Translations under genes and position numbers: made by a program | In this document: in pieces, positions 34,693 to 45,800 of the stretch | How the letters are laid out: the number at the start of each line of letters is the position of its first letter | How positions within the stretch are numbered: the first letter of the stretch is position 1 | DNA from: Haliclona indistincta | Taxonomy: Eukaryota; Porifera; Demospongiae; Haplosclerida; Chalinidae | DNA length: 64,000 nucleotides | Reading direction: 5' to 3' | Assembly: GCA_964017065.1 (NCBI GenBank) | Contig: OZ024788.1 | Coordinates: 8,031,202-8,095,201, forward strand | The notes under the pieces: model-generated | The model's database searches: none | What the model was told of the DNA's origin: nothing | Seen by the model: the letters and a program-made list of their open reading frames with translations, nothing else

Positions 34693-35480
34693 CCACCCCC
34701 GATTGCAGTATACGGGCTCGTTACGTATCCACCGTGTACTGTATTATCTATGCCAGTACCTGTCTAACACACACATCATAGATAATACAGTACACGATGG
34801 ATACGCAACGAGCCCGTATACTGCAATCGGGGGTGGGACAATCACTGCATCGGGTAACACGGACGTTTCCAAACATTTACAAGAAATGAATGGCTGCAGC
34901 AGTAGTAGTGTGTGCTCAAGACAAGATATTCAGCTCATTGATACTTTTGTGCGTATAAAAGTATTTTGATGCAATACAGCAAGGATGTTGGTATTCGTTG
35001 GCATTGCTTATGAAGTCCTGGTATTATCAGTTTTGCCAATAATCTAACACAAACAACCGTAACAACAAGCTTGTTGCCTGCTGCTTGGCGGCGTGTCTGC
35101 TGTTCTCTACGAAGCGTAGCGCTCCAATAGTATTTTGATGCACTGCACTACACAATAAGCTACCAAAAAACATACAACAAACCAGCACTACACAAACCAA
35201 GACTGTAATAATCTAACACAAGTACCCGTAACACAGGATTTCAGGAAAAACGGGTAAATTTGCAGCCTGGCAATCTATTTTACAGCAACAGCCTCTTCTT
35301 CAACAGCAAATGAACACGTGTGCTATTTGATTCAGCTTCTACCCGCTTCTCGGAACCGTAGAAACAGCTTTACAACTTCGTTCAAACCGCCCACGCCCGA
35401 GACAGTGAGTGTCCCAGCACATCTCCGTGGATCCCTCCGTTTATCAAGCCGTTTCGTATCCACCGTGTACTGTATTATCT
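34693..35480. mobile_element. Copy 2 of the GTGGATACG element, with palindromic flank
   Basis: 34693-34847 is a palindrome of CGATTGCAGTATACGGGCTC and its inverse. The element proper begins GATGGATACGCAACGAGCCC (34797) and ends GTTTCGTATCCACC (about 35462), matching the ends of the copy at 3099-3987. Inverted copies of ATAGATAATACAGTACAC border it on both sides. Non-coding. Confidence 0.55.
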
Positions 35481-36578
35481 ATTAGGGAGGCACGGTAGTG
35501 CCTCCCTATGTAGGGATGGCCAAGAAAACAAAATGGCGGCTACATACAATGTATTAGCGTTCAAACGCTGATGTTACACCTGGTGATGAATTTTATTCGT
35601 CCAAAGACACTTAGATCTGCTTTCTAGCGTTGGCCTATCTTACAGCAGCAAGGAGATTGCTCGAAATTGTAAATAAAGTGACGAACCTGGAAACGGTGAA
35701 AATCGTGTTTCGTTTTCTTCTTTCTTCCACTCGTCTAGCACCTTTATGTGAGCAGTGCCGAGACCAAAACACCCACGAACAGTCGTGAAATTCTTCTGGC
35801 ATGTGCCTTTTGAACTTAGTTTTTAGCGAAACGTCGATATAAATTTGACGAGTTCACGATCACGAACAGTTGTCAGCTAAGTGTTAGGCGCCATTATTGT
35901 GATTACGCAATACGCACGTGACCAACCACACGAATTCTAGAAGTAGAGTATCCGCGCACATTGGCGTCTGGAGTCATCGAAGAACAACTCACCGAGTAAG
36001 TTCGTGTAGTATCACCGTTCTGTTGCTCGCCAGATAGTATCACAGCTTTACAGAATTTCGTAAACTAAAGTGGGCGGGGCTAGAATGCTTTGCAGAATGG
36101 ATTAGTCTAGCGCGCTATGACCCTTTACCGCGAAAGAAAAAGGGGAGGGGCCAAGCGCGGTAGAGGGTCTAGCCAAACTTGCAAGATGATTAGTTTCATT
36201 ACCCGAATTTCGGGTAATGTTATTCACGGTATTATTACGTCAACAGACGTAAATGCAATAGGCCATTCCCAGTAAGAGCAAAGTATGCGTGGAATGTATG
36301 CGTGGGCGTACAGCTCTTGCCTACCTGGGCTGGGCCAGCACTGGAGTGCGAGATGATTACGTAATGGCTGGCGTTTATACACGAATTTATATGGCGCTTA
36401 TGAGAAATATAGCGATACTTTTAGCGTCTGTGTAGCGATCTCCGTATACCGCACAACCGCGTGGCCTTGGTTGCCGTCTTCGTCCAAGCACGCTCTTTGG
36501 AAGGATTAAGATTCCGCGAGGATAGGCACCAGCGTTGGCGAGCTACAGACGCACAAGCAAGGGCTACTTCGCCGAAAG

Positions 36579-38520
36579 ATGGCCACTACTAGTGCAAGTT
36601 GCTCTCAGGATGCAGTTGCTGTGAATCTGGAAGACGGAGATATTGAAGGAGCTACTTTGGAGGAACCCTTGGAAGCCAAGACAATCCCACAACTACGCTG
36701 GTGGCTTGTGTGTCACGGGAGAGAGGCTCCTTCCAGCTTAAAGAAGCCTGGTTTGATTGAGAGGTAAGTAAATAAGTACTGCAGTGCATGAGTATGTGTA
36801 TTATTTGTCTATGTTTCAGGGTGAGGCAGTCAAAAATTGATAAGGCTAGTGTACTAGATATCGATGGCACGTACTTGGAGCGAAAGCGCCAGAAGCTTTT
36901 ATCGTCAAATGTACGAGTTGCATCACTACCTAGACCTGCATTTCCTCTGACTGGGTGGCAGACTGTGGACGAGAAAAGTTCTGAAGAGGTGACAAAGGAG
37001 ATGCCAATAATCACACAGTCAACGATGTACACTTACCTTGCTGAAGGGGTGGGAAACGCCAAGGGTTCATTGTCTTTTCGTTCTTTAAAACGCGGGTATA
37101 TACACTGGGCTTCTGGTCGTGTGAAGAAGATTGAAATACAAACACGCAATCCTAATTATGCATTCGTCCGTTGTACAATGATACCATCTATGCGTTCTGG
37201 GACCTATACAGTTAAGGTTATGCTTAAGAAACAGAGTGTCTTAGACAGTGTCATCGGCAAGATTGAAAAAGCTTCATGTGATTGTGCTGCAGGGTAAGTT
37301 TGTATAATACACTTAATTCGTGATTACAGTCTTGATATTGCAGGTTATCTGCTAGCTGTGTACATGTGTCTGCATTGCTTCATGCCCTGGTAGCACTGAA
37401 GCCTGCAACGTCAAGCTGTTTATCTGGAGAAGAGGATAGTGATGACGAAAATGCTCCTGTCACTTCACTACCTTGTCAGTGGAAACAGCCGAAAAAGCGC
37501 AAGGCGGCATCAATGGAGGTGTCAGTTGCAGAGTTTAAGAAGCACGAGTATGGTAAACCAAAGAAATACAACATAGAAGCTCTTGACAACTATGATCCCC
37601 GTCCACCTGAAATGCGAGGCACAGTGGGTGAAAGAATACCTCAGTTGTTGACAGATTTGAAAGGGAAGGGCATATGTGTTTCATTGTTACTGGATCCATC
37701 AGTTTGTGTTGAGACAGCAGAAAGACAAGGGCTAGTGCTAGCCAAGACGGAGCTTCTTAAAAAGGTGGAATCATTCAAAGAAAAGCTTGTTGTTTCTGAT
37801 CAAGAAATTAGAAGTATAGAAGAAAGCACAAGAGAGCAATCTAACTCACAATCATGGTTTGAAGCACGAAAATTTCGCCTTACTTCATCATATTTTGGTC
37901 GTGTGAGACGTTTGAAATCATCAACTGCCCCTGACAGCTTGGTTTTGTCCATCTTGGGTGTTAAAAAAATTTGGGGGCCTCAATTGGATTATGGAAGAAC
38001 AATGGAGAAGACTGCACTAGATGAATACGTCAAGTACCAACATGATAATGGCCACTGTGACCTGTATGCTACTTCCTCAGGTGTACACATTTCTCATACT
38101 CACCCTTTTCTTGGAGTGTCACCAGATGCTAATGTGTATGATCCATCATGTACATCAGAGCCATTCGGATTTGCTGAGATTAAGTGCTCCTACAAGTATC
38201 AAAATATGACACCTGCTGAAGCTGCAAAAAACTCTGACTTCATGCTTCGAGAGCAAAATGGTAATTTGATCCTCAAGAGAACACACATGTACTTTTCCCA
38301 AGTTCAGGGCCAGATGGCTATTGGCAGACGCAAATGGTGTGATTTTATTGTGTACACTAAGAAAGGCATAAATGTGGAACGTTTAGGGTTTGATCAAGAT
38401 TTCTGGGATAATGATCTATTACCGAAACTGTGCAGCTTTTATGACCTATGCATTGGACCAGAAATAGTCTCTCCTCAGCATCCTTTTGGTCTACCTATCA
38501 GAGATCTTCGCCATGAATAA
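36579..38520 (+). CDS. SAP / SWIM zinc finger / YqaJ-type nuclease protein of the transposon
   Basis: Three exons, 36579-36763, 36820-37293 and 37344-38520, with 56- and 50-bp introns, give 611 residues. Residues about 25-65 resemble a SAP/HeH DNA-binding helix pair (TIPQLRWWLVCHG, LKKPGLIERV). A SWIM zinc finger is completed by splicing: CDC, seven residues, then CVH (about 214-226). The C-terminal half is a YqaJ/lambda-exonuclease fold: SWFEARKFRLTSS, GRTMEKTALDEY, the acidic FLGVSPDANV, the E-x-K of FAEIKC and YFSQVQGQMAI, i.e. the full PD-(D/E)xK set. Probably a DNA end-processing partner of the transposase, acting in the nucleus. The promoter must lie in the left terminal repeat, whose copy also precedes the transposase gene. 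Confidence 0.9.
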
Positions 38521-38585
38521 TTATAACAAAATTAAATAAATAATACTATTATAACTACTGTTTACTGTACATTCTGAATTCAAAA

Positions 38586-40742
38586 CTATTCTGAGTCATC
38601 ACTGTCTGATAATTCTCTCTCGATCTCACTGGTTTCACTCATTCCATCTTCAGACTCTGAGGGGGTAGTAGGGACAGGAACTAGAGCAGGATGAAAGTTT
38701 GATAAATAAGCACAAATGGTCACTATCTGATTAGCAATCCTGGCCATTTTCAAGGGGAAAACACCTGTGAGGATTTTGTGTTGTTTAATCCGCCCAATAG
38801 CCCTTTCTACATGTATTCTAAGAGCTGCAATTGAACGACCACGCTGCATTTCGTCTACTGGTAGTTGGCCACGTCCTTCCATGAAAGGTGGTAGATTTAG
38901 ATCAACACCTATTTTACTCAGAGTTTCTTTAATAGTGAATCCTCTGTCTGCCATGACTGCTACACCAGACATGTTGTCAAGTTTCTTTATAAAGCCACAT
39001 TCTTGAGTTAGCATTGGATCTGACACAGAGCCAAGATAGAGAGAAGAGATAAAGGATATGGCACCATTGGGTGTACAAGCAACTAGAAACTTAAAAGTGT
39101 TATGATGCTTATAGTTACTCCAAGCTGTAGATTGAAGCATTAGATCAGATGGTGTCTCTACGAATATCTCGCTAGCATCAATTATTGCGATTGTGGTAGG
39201 ATACCGTTCTCTGAATGCATATGGAAGTGTACCAGCAACTTGCTCCTTTGAGGGAAACCATGGAATTTCTTTAAGCTCATGATACAAAAAACACACCCAG
39301 GTAATGAAGTAACGTGATATTGTACTCTTCGAGATCTGAAATCGAACTGCTAGGTCTCGTGTGTTTAAATCTAACCTGAGCTTCACTAGAGTCATGAATA
39401 GTTGATTCAATGGATTTAGCTTCATTCGCCGTCTCACTCGGGTTTTAGGCTTTGTACCCCAGTATTGCAGGTTATTTACAGCAGGGCCTAGAAACTTAAA
39501 GAAGGTCAGTAAAACTTCATAAGAAGAAAAACCAGTATAAAGTGATATGAGAGAATCACTTGTAGCAATACACTCCAGTCTAAATGGTGCTTGTTTTGCC
39601 TCTGCCAGTTGTTGCTTTAGTTTTTTATTATCGGCTTTAAGCATCTCTATCTGAGAAATCAAAGCTACATTTACACTAACTTGAAAATCCATTGGAGATA
39701 AAGGCTGTGACTGCAACGAATGTGGTGTATCACAGCCAAAATATGAACTGCAAGCAGATTCATTCTCACTCATTGTGAAGCTAGAATCAGTGTCTGCGTA
39801 ATAAGTTGATCGGGATGGTCCTGGTAAAGAAAGACTGGCTGGTGTGAGCACTGTAGAGCTAGAGCCTGTATCTGGTGGTAATGGGGAGCTGGAAGAACCT
39901 GCGATTGAAGGTTCAGCACTTAGTAGTGAAACAGAGACGCTAGAAGTATCTACACCAGGTTGTTCGGTATCTGGCGGTGAGTGAGAGTTGGAAGTATCTA
40001 CACCAGGTTGTTCGGTATCTGGTGGTGAGTGAGAGTTGGAAGTATGTACATCAGGTTGTTCGGTATCTGGTGGTGAGTGAGAGTTGGATGTATGTACATC
40101 AGGTTGTTCGGTATCTGATGGTGAGTGAGGGTTGGAAGTATGTACATCAGGTTGTTCGGTATCTGGTGGTGAGTGAGAGTTGGAAGTATGTACATCAGGT
40201 TGTTCGGTATCTGGTGGTGAGTGAGAGTTGGAAGTATGTACACCAGGTTGTTCGGTATCTGGTGGTGAGTGAGAGTTGGAAGTGTGTACACCAGGTTGTT
40301 CGGTATCTGGTGGTGAGTGAGAGTTGGAAGTATCTACACCAGGTTGTTCGGTATCTGGTGGTGAGTGAGAGTTAGAAGAACCTGCAACTGTATTTGGTGG
40401 TAAGAGTGAGGAGGAGGAATGATAAGGCTCTGATGGGTTAGTACTTGACAGAGAGTCTAACTGCTTACGTAAATCACGTGATGTTTGACGCTTGCCTCTT
40501 GGAGTACACTTAGAAGGAAGCTGACAAAAACGTTTCCCCAAGCAAGCAGAAGGAATATTTTTGGAGTTGCCATCTCGAAAATGTAAAGAGCAAACACGGG
40601 ATACATTTTTAATGTCTTGAGGTATCAAACATAGTCCCTTGAGCCAGGCATTTCGGATTTGTGTGTTTTTGGGAATGCGGAACAAAGATATTTCAGGATT
40701 TTGTTCTTTTGTCAGTCCACAAACGATGCAGTTGTCAGGCAT
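38586..40742 (-). CDS. THAP-domain DDE transposase (DDE_Tnp_4, ISL2EU/Harbinger-like)
   Basis: A single 718-residue frame. Residues 1-90 form a THAP zinc-binding DNA-binding domain (CIVC near the start, the W of NAWLKGL, CSLHF). Residues about 120-255 are a 16-residue tandem repeat (SNSHSPPDTEQPGVDT, about nine units), then a Ser-rich linker and a short coiled coil (about 350-375). An HTH of the Tnp_4 type (LNTRDLAVRFQISKSTISRY) precedes the catalytic domain, whose triad is seen as IIDASE, MADRGF and HVERAIGRIK. The tail is acidic. It binds the element ends and cuts and joins DNA in the nucleus. Start chosen as the ATG at 40742, directly before the THAP cysteines and next to the right terminal repeat. 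Confidence 0.93.
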   Translation of the reverse strand: MPDNCIVCGLTKEQNPEISLFRIPKNTQIRNAWLKGLCLIPQDIKNVSRVCSLHFRDGNSKNIPSACLGKRFCQLPSKCTPRGKRQTSRDLRKQLDSLSSTNPSEPYHSSSSLLPPNTVAGSSNSHSPPDTEQPGVDTSNSHSPPDTEQPGVHTSNSHSPPDTEQPGVHTSNSHSPPDTEQPDVHTSNSHSPPDTEQPDVHTSNPHSPSDTEQPDVHTSNSHSPPDTEQPDVHTSNSHSPPDTEQPGVDTSNSHSPPDTEQPGVDTSSVSVSLLSAEPSIAGSSSSPLPPDTGSSSTVLTPASLSLPGPSRSTYYADTDSSFTMSENESACSSYFGCDTPHSLQSQPLSPMDFQVSVNVALISQIEMLKADNKKLKQQLAEAKQAPFRLECIATSDSLISLYTGFSSYEVLLTFFKFLGPAVNNLQYWGTKPKTRVRRRMKLNPLNQLFMTLVKLRLDLNTRDLAVRFQISKSTISRYFITWVCFLYHELKEIPWFPSKEQVAGTLPYAFRERYPTTIAIIDASEIFVETPSDLMLQSTAWSNYKHHNTFKFLVACTPNGAISFISSLYLGSVSDPMLTQECGFIKKLDNMSGVAVMADRGFTIKETLSKIGVDLNLPPFMEGRGQLPVDEMQRGRSIAALRIHVERAIGRIKQHKILTGVFPLKMARIANQIVTICAYLSNFHPALVPVPTTPSESEDGMSETSEIERELSDSDDSE
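39950..40375. repeat. 48-bp coding tandem repeat inside the transposase gene
   Basis: About nine units of 48 bp encode a 16-residue Ser/Pro-rich repeat between the THAP domain and the catalytic core. Units differ mainly in PGV versus PDV and D/H. The plus-strand frame across it is an artefact of the repeat. Confidence 0.9.
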
Positions 40743-41835
40743 CTATGCAAAGAAACAGGGTGGTACAGTATAAGGTACCGCTAGCTGATATGTAGTGCCC
40801 AGCTAAAATCCTGTCTGTGCGCTGTATAGATCTACTTTATAACGTACCCTTCAAGTTGCTGCTTTTAGGCTAAGTAGCCCTTGCTTGTGCGTCTGTAGCT
40901 CGCCAACGCCGGTGCCTATCCTCTTGGAATCTTTAGCCTTCCACAGAGCGTGCTTGGACGAAGACGACAAGCAAGGCCACGCGGTTGTGCGGTATACGGA
41001 GATCGCTACACAGACGCTAAAAGTATCGCTATATTTCTCATAAGCGCCATATAAATTCGTGTATAAACGCCAGCCATTACGTAATCATCTCGCACTCCAG
41101 GCTAGCCCGGAAGCCAATTTGCCAGTCATTAACGCTAATGAAATTCTTTAGGCTCTTATTGGGAATGGCCTATTGTCACGTGAACGCGCTACGACAAATG
41201 ATGGGAGCGATCTGCTGGTACTGCGCTTCTACGACGATTTGCAGAAGCGGGTTGCAGCAGGCTCGTCTCCCACAGCCTCCAAAGTGAACTAGGCACGCCG
41301 TGGTAATATCATAAAGACTAGAGACTTGCCATACCATGCCTGAGACGAAGGAAGTCTCTCTTCCACCGAGAACTGCACTAACAACGTCTTTCCGAAGAGG
41401 CGCAAGATTTGATAGCCCAGAGAGAGCGTGCAGTGGCGTTATTGTACCGTGGTAGCTCGTCACAGCGTGTCGGATAGCATTTCTACACTATGCAAGAACG
41501 GCCGCCATGTTTATTCTGTGACAGAGGAAGTATGTTGACGTAATAATACCGTGAATAACATTACCCGAAATTCGGGTAATGAAACTAATCATCTTGCGAG
41601 TTTGGCTAGACCCTCTACCGCGCTTGGCCCCTCCCCCTTCTTCTTTCGCGGTAGAGGGTCATAGCGCGCTAGACTAAGAATGGATGAGCTAGTTTCAGTA
41701 TTTAGGAATAATACATTTTGAGCTACAAGTTAAAAAGGTCACAAAAAATATCAACAACAGCAAACCAAACTAATAGTGTAACAGAGAAATACATGATCTT
41801 GCCGAATTCAAAAATTTGAACTCAAAAAGGACACA

Positions 41836-42247
41836 AACAAGAAAATAAAAAGATTTCTAACGAAATCATAAGGATGTAGGGACGAATGAAATCTGCTGCT
41901 GGTCCACAATGTAAACCAACAAGGAATGGTAACACGATTGACTTGCTAACAGACCATAGATCCCTACATCAGTGGCTGTACATAAAGTGATAAGATCAAT
42001 AATTATTTTTTTCACAGTCAAGTTTAATTCAATTCAATGCACTTCGGTGTCAGTCAACGGCAACTAGCTGAATTAGCTATAGTCTACCACAGCAGCCGGC
42101 ACTGATGTAGGGATCTATGGTCTGTTAGCAAGTCAATCGTGTTACCATTCCATGCTAGTTCCTTGTTGGTTTAAATTATGGACCAGCAGCAGATTTCATT
42201 CATCCCTACTTCCTTATGATTTCGTTAGAAATCTTTTTATTTTCTTG
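41836..42247. mobile_element. Foldback repeat, copy 1 of 3
   Basis: Arms run from ACAAGAAAATAAAAAGATTT to its inverse, with an inner inverted CATAGATCCCTACATCAGTG pair. Copies at 52544-52911 and 53905-54318 share the same arms but have different loops. No target duplication resolved. Confidence 0.75.
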
Positions 42248-42809
42248 TGAACACATGGATCACGATCGAGAAATCGCTGAATTTATATCACCATTTCGCT
42301 AAAAACAAAGTTCAAAAGGCACCTGCCAGGAGAATTTCACGACTGTTCGTTGGTGTTTAGGTCTCGGCATTGCTCGCATAAAGGCGCTAGGCGAGCTGAA
42401 GAAAGAAAGAAGAAAACAAAGATGACGAAACTCGATTTTCACCGTTTCCAGGTTCGTCACTTTAGTACTGAACAATTTCGAGCAATCTCCTTGCTACTGT
42501 AAGATGGGGCAACGATAGAGAGCAGATTTAAGTGTCTTTTGTCGTATAAAATTCATCACCAGGCGAAATATCAGCGTTTGAACGCTAATACATTGCATGT
42601 AGCCCCCATCTTGTTTTCCCGTTCAACCCTACATAGGAAGGCACTACCGTGCCTCCCTAATATAGCTAGTGGGCAATAATGAGGACCGCTGGAGGTCTGT
42701 TAAAGATACTGATGACTTTTCTTAGCATCTTTCATTAAATTTACACTTGTATTAGTTATAACAACATCTTACATACAAACTAATCTTTTAACCTATACTA
42801 TAGCCTGAA

Positions 42810-45800
42810 CTAAGTATCAAACAGCAATGGTTCCCTTTCTAACAACACTGGAGAGATAGGCTCAGCATTATGAATGGGAAACTGCTGTAAAAACTGATGT
42901 GGTGGAGTATCAGGTGATCTGTCTACTTCATTATCTTCATCTGCTGCCACCTGAGGCAATGCTGCATACTCCGGTTGATTGTAATTAAGTCTTAGCCTTC
43001 TCTTTATATTCTTAAGGTCAAACTTCCACCAGAGATGCACTGCTATGGTGACGAGATATACAGAAAGGGACATACAAACTGAGACAATGGTTACAATTTG
43101 AGAATGCTCTGCTCCTGTAGAAATGGTGGCTAAAGTAGCAGTGCTTAGTACAAATAAGTTCAGAAGATAAAAGATTTCGAGTGCTGTTAGATATATGCTT
43201 TTATATACACCTTTTGTGAAAGACCAAAATGTGAAAATACCCACTATGGCACTAGTAATGATATAACTGTTGATAACAACCAATCTTCCTGAAGTAAAGG
43301 AGAATACCACGGTAACAACCAGACGCACTAATAGATTCACTGATGTCCAAAATCGATAATTATCCTTGTATGGTCCTCCATAAGCGTCCAACAATGGCTT
43401 GAACTTTGTCATAATATATAATTGGTGTGAGATGCACTTGTGACTGTATTTTTCTATCATAGGAGCACACAACATAAGCATAGGGTATGTCAGTCCAATG
43501 ACAAAAATGCCACAGGAAAATATTACCAGAATAATGTGTTTACCATTGCCATACTCAATGTTACCATCTACACTCCACACTATCAATATACTGTCATTGC
43601 ATGGCAACCGATACATGGAAAGAGCATTAGTAACTGTGAGTAGGATTTTGGTGTAGGACATGAGAAACAGTGTAGCTAGTGCTGGGACAGCATGAGAGCC
43701 ACACAACCTGCAAAGCCACACAGAGTAGCGGCAGCCCACAATAATACAACCCATGAGCAAGAACAGGTAAGCAGGAAAGACAAACTGTAGCCAAGTGTTC
43801 CAGTAGCCATCCAGTCCATCAAACAAGCACACTTCAATACCTAGGTCAAGGTTCAGCCATGATATGAACTGGCTCACCACTGGAACACTACCATTTGGAA
43901 GGAAGAAAGCTTCATTGAGCTTTACCATATTAGCATAGAACAGTAGTCCATTGATAGTTCCGACAGAGACACTCATGTTAAGAAACATCAACATTGCTAT
44001 CAACACTATGCCAGCAAGACCAAACACTGGCAACAAAAAAAGATACCAATTGGAGCAAGTACCACAATGATTGGATCCCAGCATGATACTAAGGTGAGAC
44101 TGGCATTGTCCACATAGTATGCCTGCTCTATTGGCCACACACTGACGATCAGGTGCCATGATGTCAAATGATAATTTAGATTGATTGCAGTAGTCAAACG
44201 GACAATTAGTAGTACCAGTTACACACTGAGTGTTGTTGATGTGGCCAAACCAACCATTGCCTGATCTTGCAAATTTGAAAGGAGTGAGAGATACGTTGCA
44301 TTGGACGTTATTAGCATCCAAGAATGGCTCACAATGGCACTTGCCAGATGTCTGTATAAAGCCAAGTGGACAATCTAAAATCTCCACAGCAAGAGACACA
44401 CTCCAGCCTGGTAGTCCACCATCCACTGCTACATTAACCAGTGCTGTTGTTGAAGATGTATTTTTTAAAAGAATGTGAAGTGGGAAACAGCTAGTGGTTT
44501 TATTTTGACCATACCATCGAAGTAAGGCTGCATGTTGAGCAGTGACTTGCACAACACCAGGACTTGTACCACCATAGTATCCTACTGTTGCTATTGATGT
44601 GCTGATCTCTAGTCCTGGATATGTTTGCATGTGATGGGTCCTATCAGAGCAATCTGGCAAGTTGCTGTTATTACAGAAACAAACCATGACAGGGTCAGAG
44701 GACAAAGAAGACAGCCTGTCCACGTTGTTGAAATGAAAATGTGCACTAAGAGGTGTTTTAAAGAACCATGAGGTTTGATTCTTTTGTCCTACATGTGGTA
44801 CATGTTGAACAAATTGGCTAGTTTCATAATTTCTACAGCCCATTAGTGTAGCACCATACATATCACTTCCTCCTTCTGTTGCTCTGTTTCCAGAAAATTC
44901 TATAGAACTAGAATTGTCAACTAAATAAAGCGAACAAGGATGCACAGTGTCCTGTAAAATTACTCCCGGGTTGGCGAAAATTGCTCCTCCTTGTTTGTCA
45001 GCAGTGTTGTTGCTCAAAAGCAACTCGCCATGAACCACCATATAGGCCGGCTGTAAAAGAACTATACCTGCTCCATTTGAGTCTCTGTTGTTTTGTATCA
45101 CATTGTCACCTGAAAATATAACACCACTGGAATACATGGTTAATCCAGTCATATTGTTGTCTGATATAACGGATGAATTTATGGTAACGTGACTATCTCC
45201 ATCAGTAATAAAGATGACGGATCGTAGTCTTCTGTCACTTGTGTTGTTTGAAAATGTGGAATTTATGATTTCAGTTTTGAGCGGTGCATTTAAAACGACA
45301 ATCACTGACATATTGTGGCAACTTTGAAAGAAGCAGTTCTTTATTTGCAAATGAGTAACTTGATCATATGAAACAGCTGTATGTCGTTGATCGTTATAAA
45401 GTCCATAGCGAAGCAGATTACTAAATTTCATTCTGACATTGTTAATTTCTATATGGCTTAAAACATTATTGAGTATCACTACTCCAACTTTTGAGTATGT
45501 CTCTGTATTTACGATTGTCGAGTTCAGAATGGACAATGATGCATTTGCATCTAGTGAGCAATATATCTCACCAGCTTCAGGAGAAACATTTTCTGTTAAA
45601 TTTGCGTTTTGGATTCTGATTGTTGATTTCATATATACTTCAAAGTACATTCCTCCTCCACCGTTTAATAATCCATAGCAGTCACCTGGTCCATCACATT
45701 TCTTTGTTTGTGCAGACCCATTAGCAATCACACAATGGTTAATATCGAGAATCAGTTGTCCACCATTGTTTTCATATGCAAAGGTTGCTAAACCACCGCC

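Larger units (their letters stand above)
36104..41676. mobile_element. Complete two-gene transposon: THAP/DDE transposase plus SAP-SWIM-YqaJ nuclease
   Basis: Ends TAGTCTAGCGCGCTATGACC and its inverse; the inverted homology extends roughly 470 bp inwards on each side, right up to the two start codons, with an extra piece of about 350 bp in the right arm (about 41177-41535). AGAATGGAT is duplicated at both borders (36095-36103, 41677-41685). Two convergent genes fill it, tail to tail, 65 bp apart. A DDE_Tnp_4 transposase paired with a YqaJ nuclease is the known layout of ISL2EU elements of the PIF/Harbinger group. Both reading frames are intact and the ends are nearly identical, so it looks young and possibly active. 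Confidence 0.88.
35482..42660. mobile_element. TA-flanked long-TIR element, host of the nested THAP/YqaJ transposon
   Basis: Ends TTAGGGAGGCACGGTAGTGC and its inverse with TA on each outer side (35480-35481, 42661-42662). Arms of about 500-600 bp are inverted relative to one another and match the second copy at 53074-55005. Removing the nested 36104-41676 element leaves about 1.6 kb. The interior also holds a copy of a foldback repeat (41836-42247). No transposase of its own. Confidence 0.8.

Noticed and set aside
39977..40375. Plus-strand repeat protein with ESWKYVHQVVRYLVV-like units
   Set aside because: It is the antisense of the 48-bp repeat in the transposase gene, whose sense frame is part of an intact 718-residue protein.
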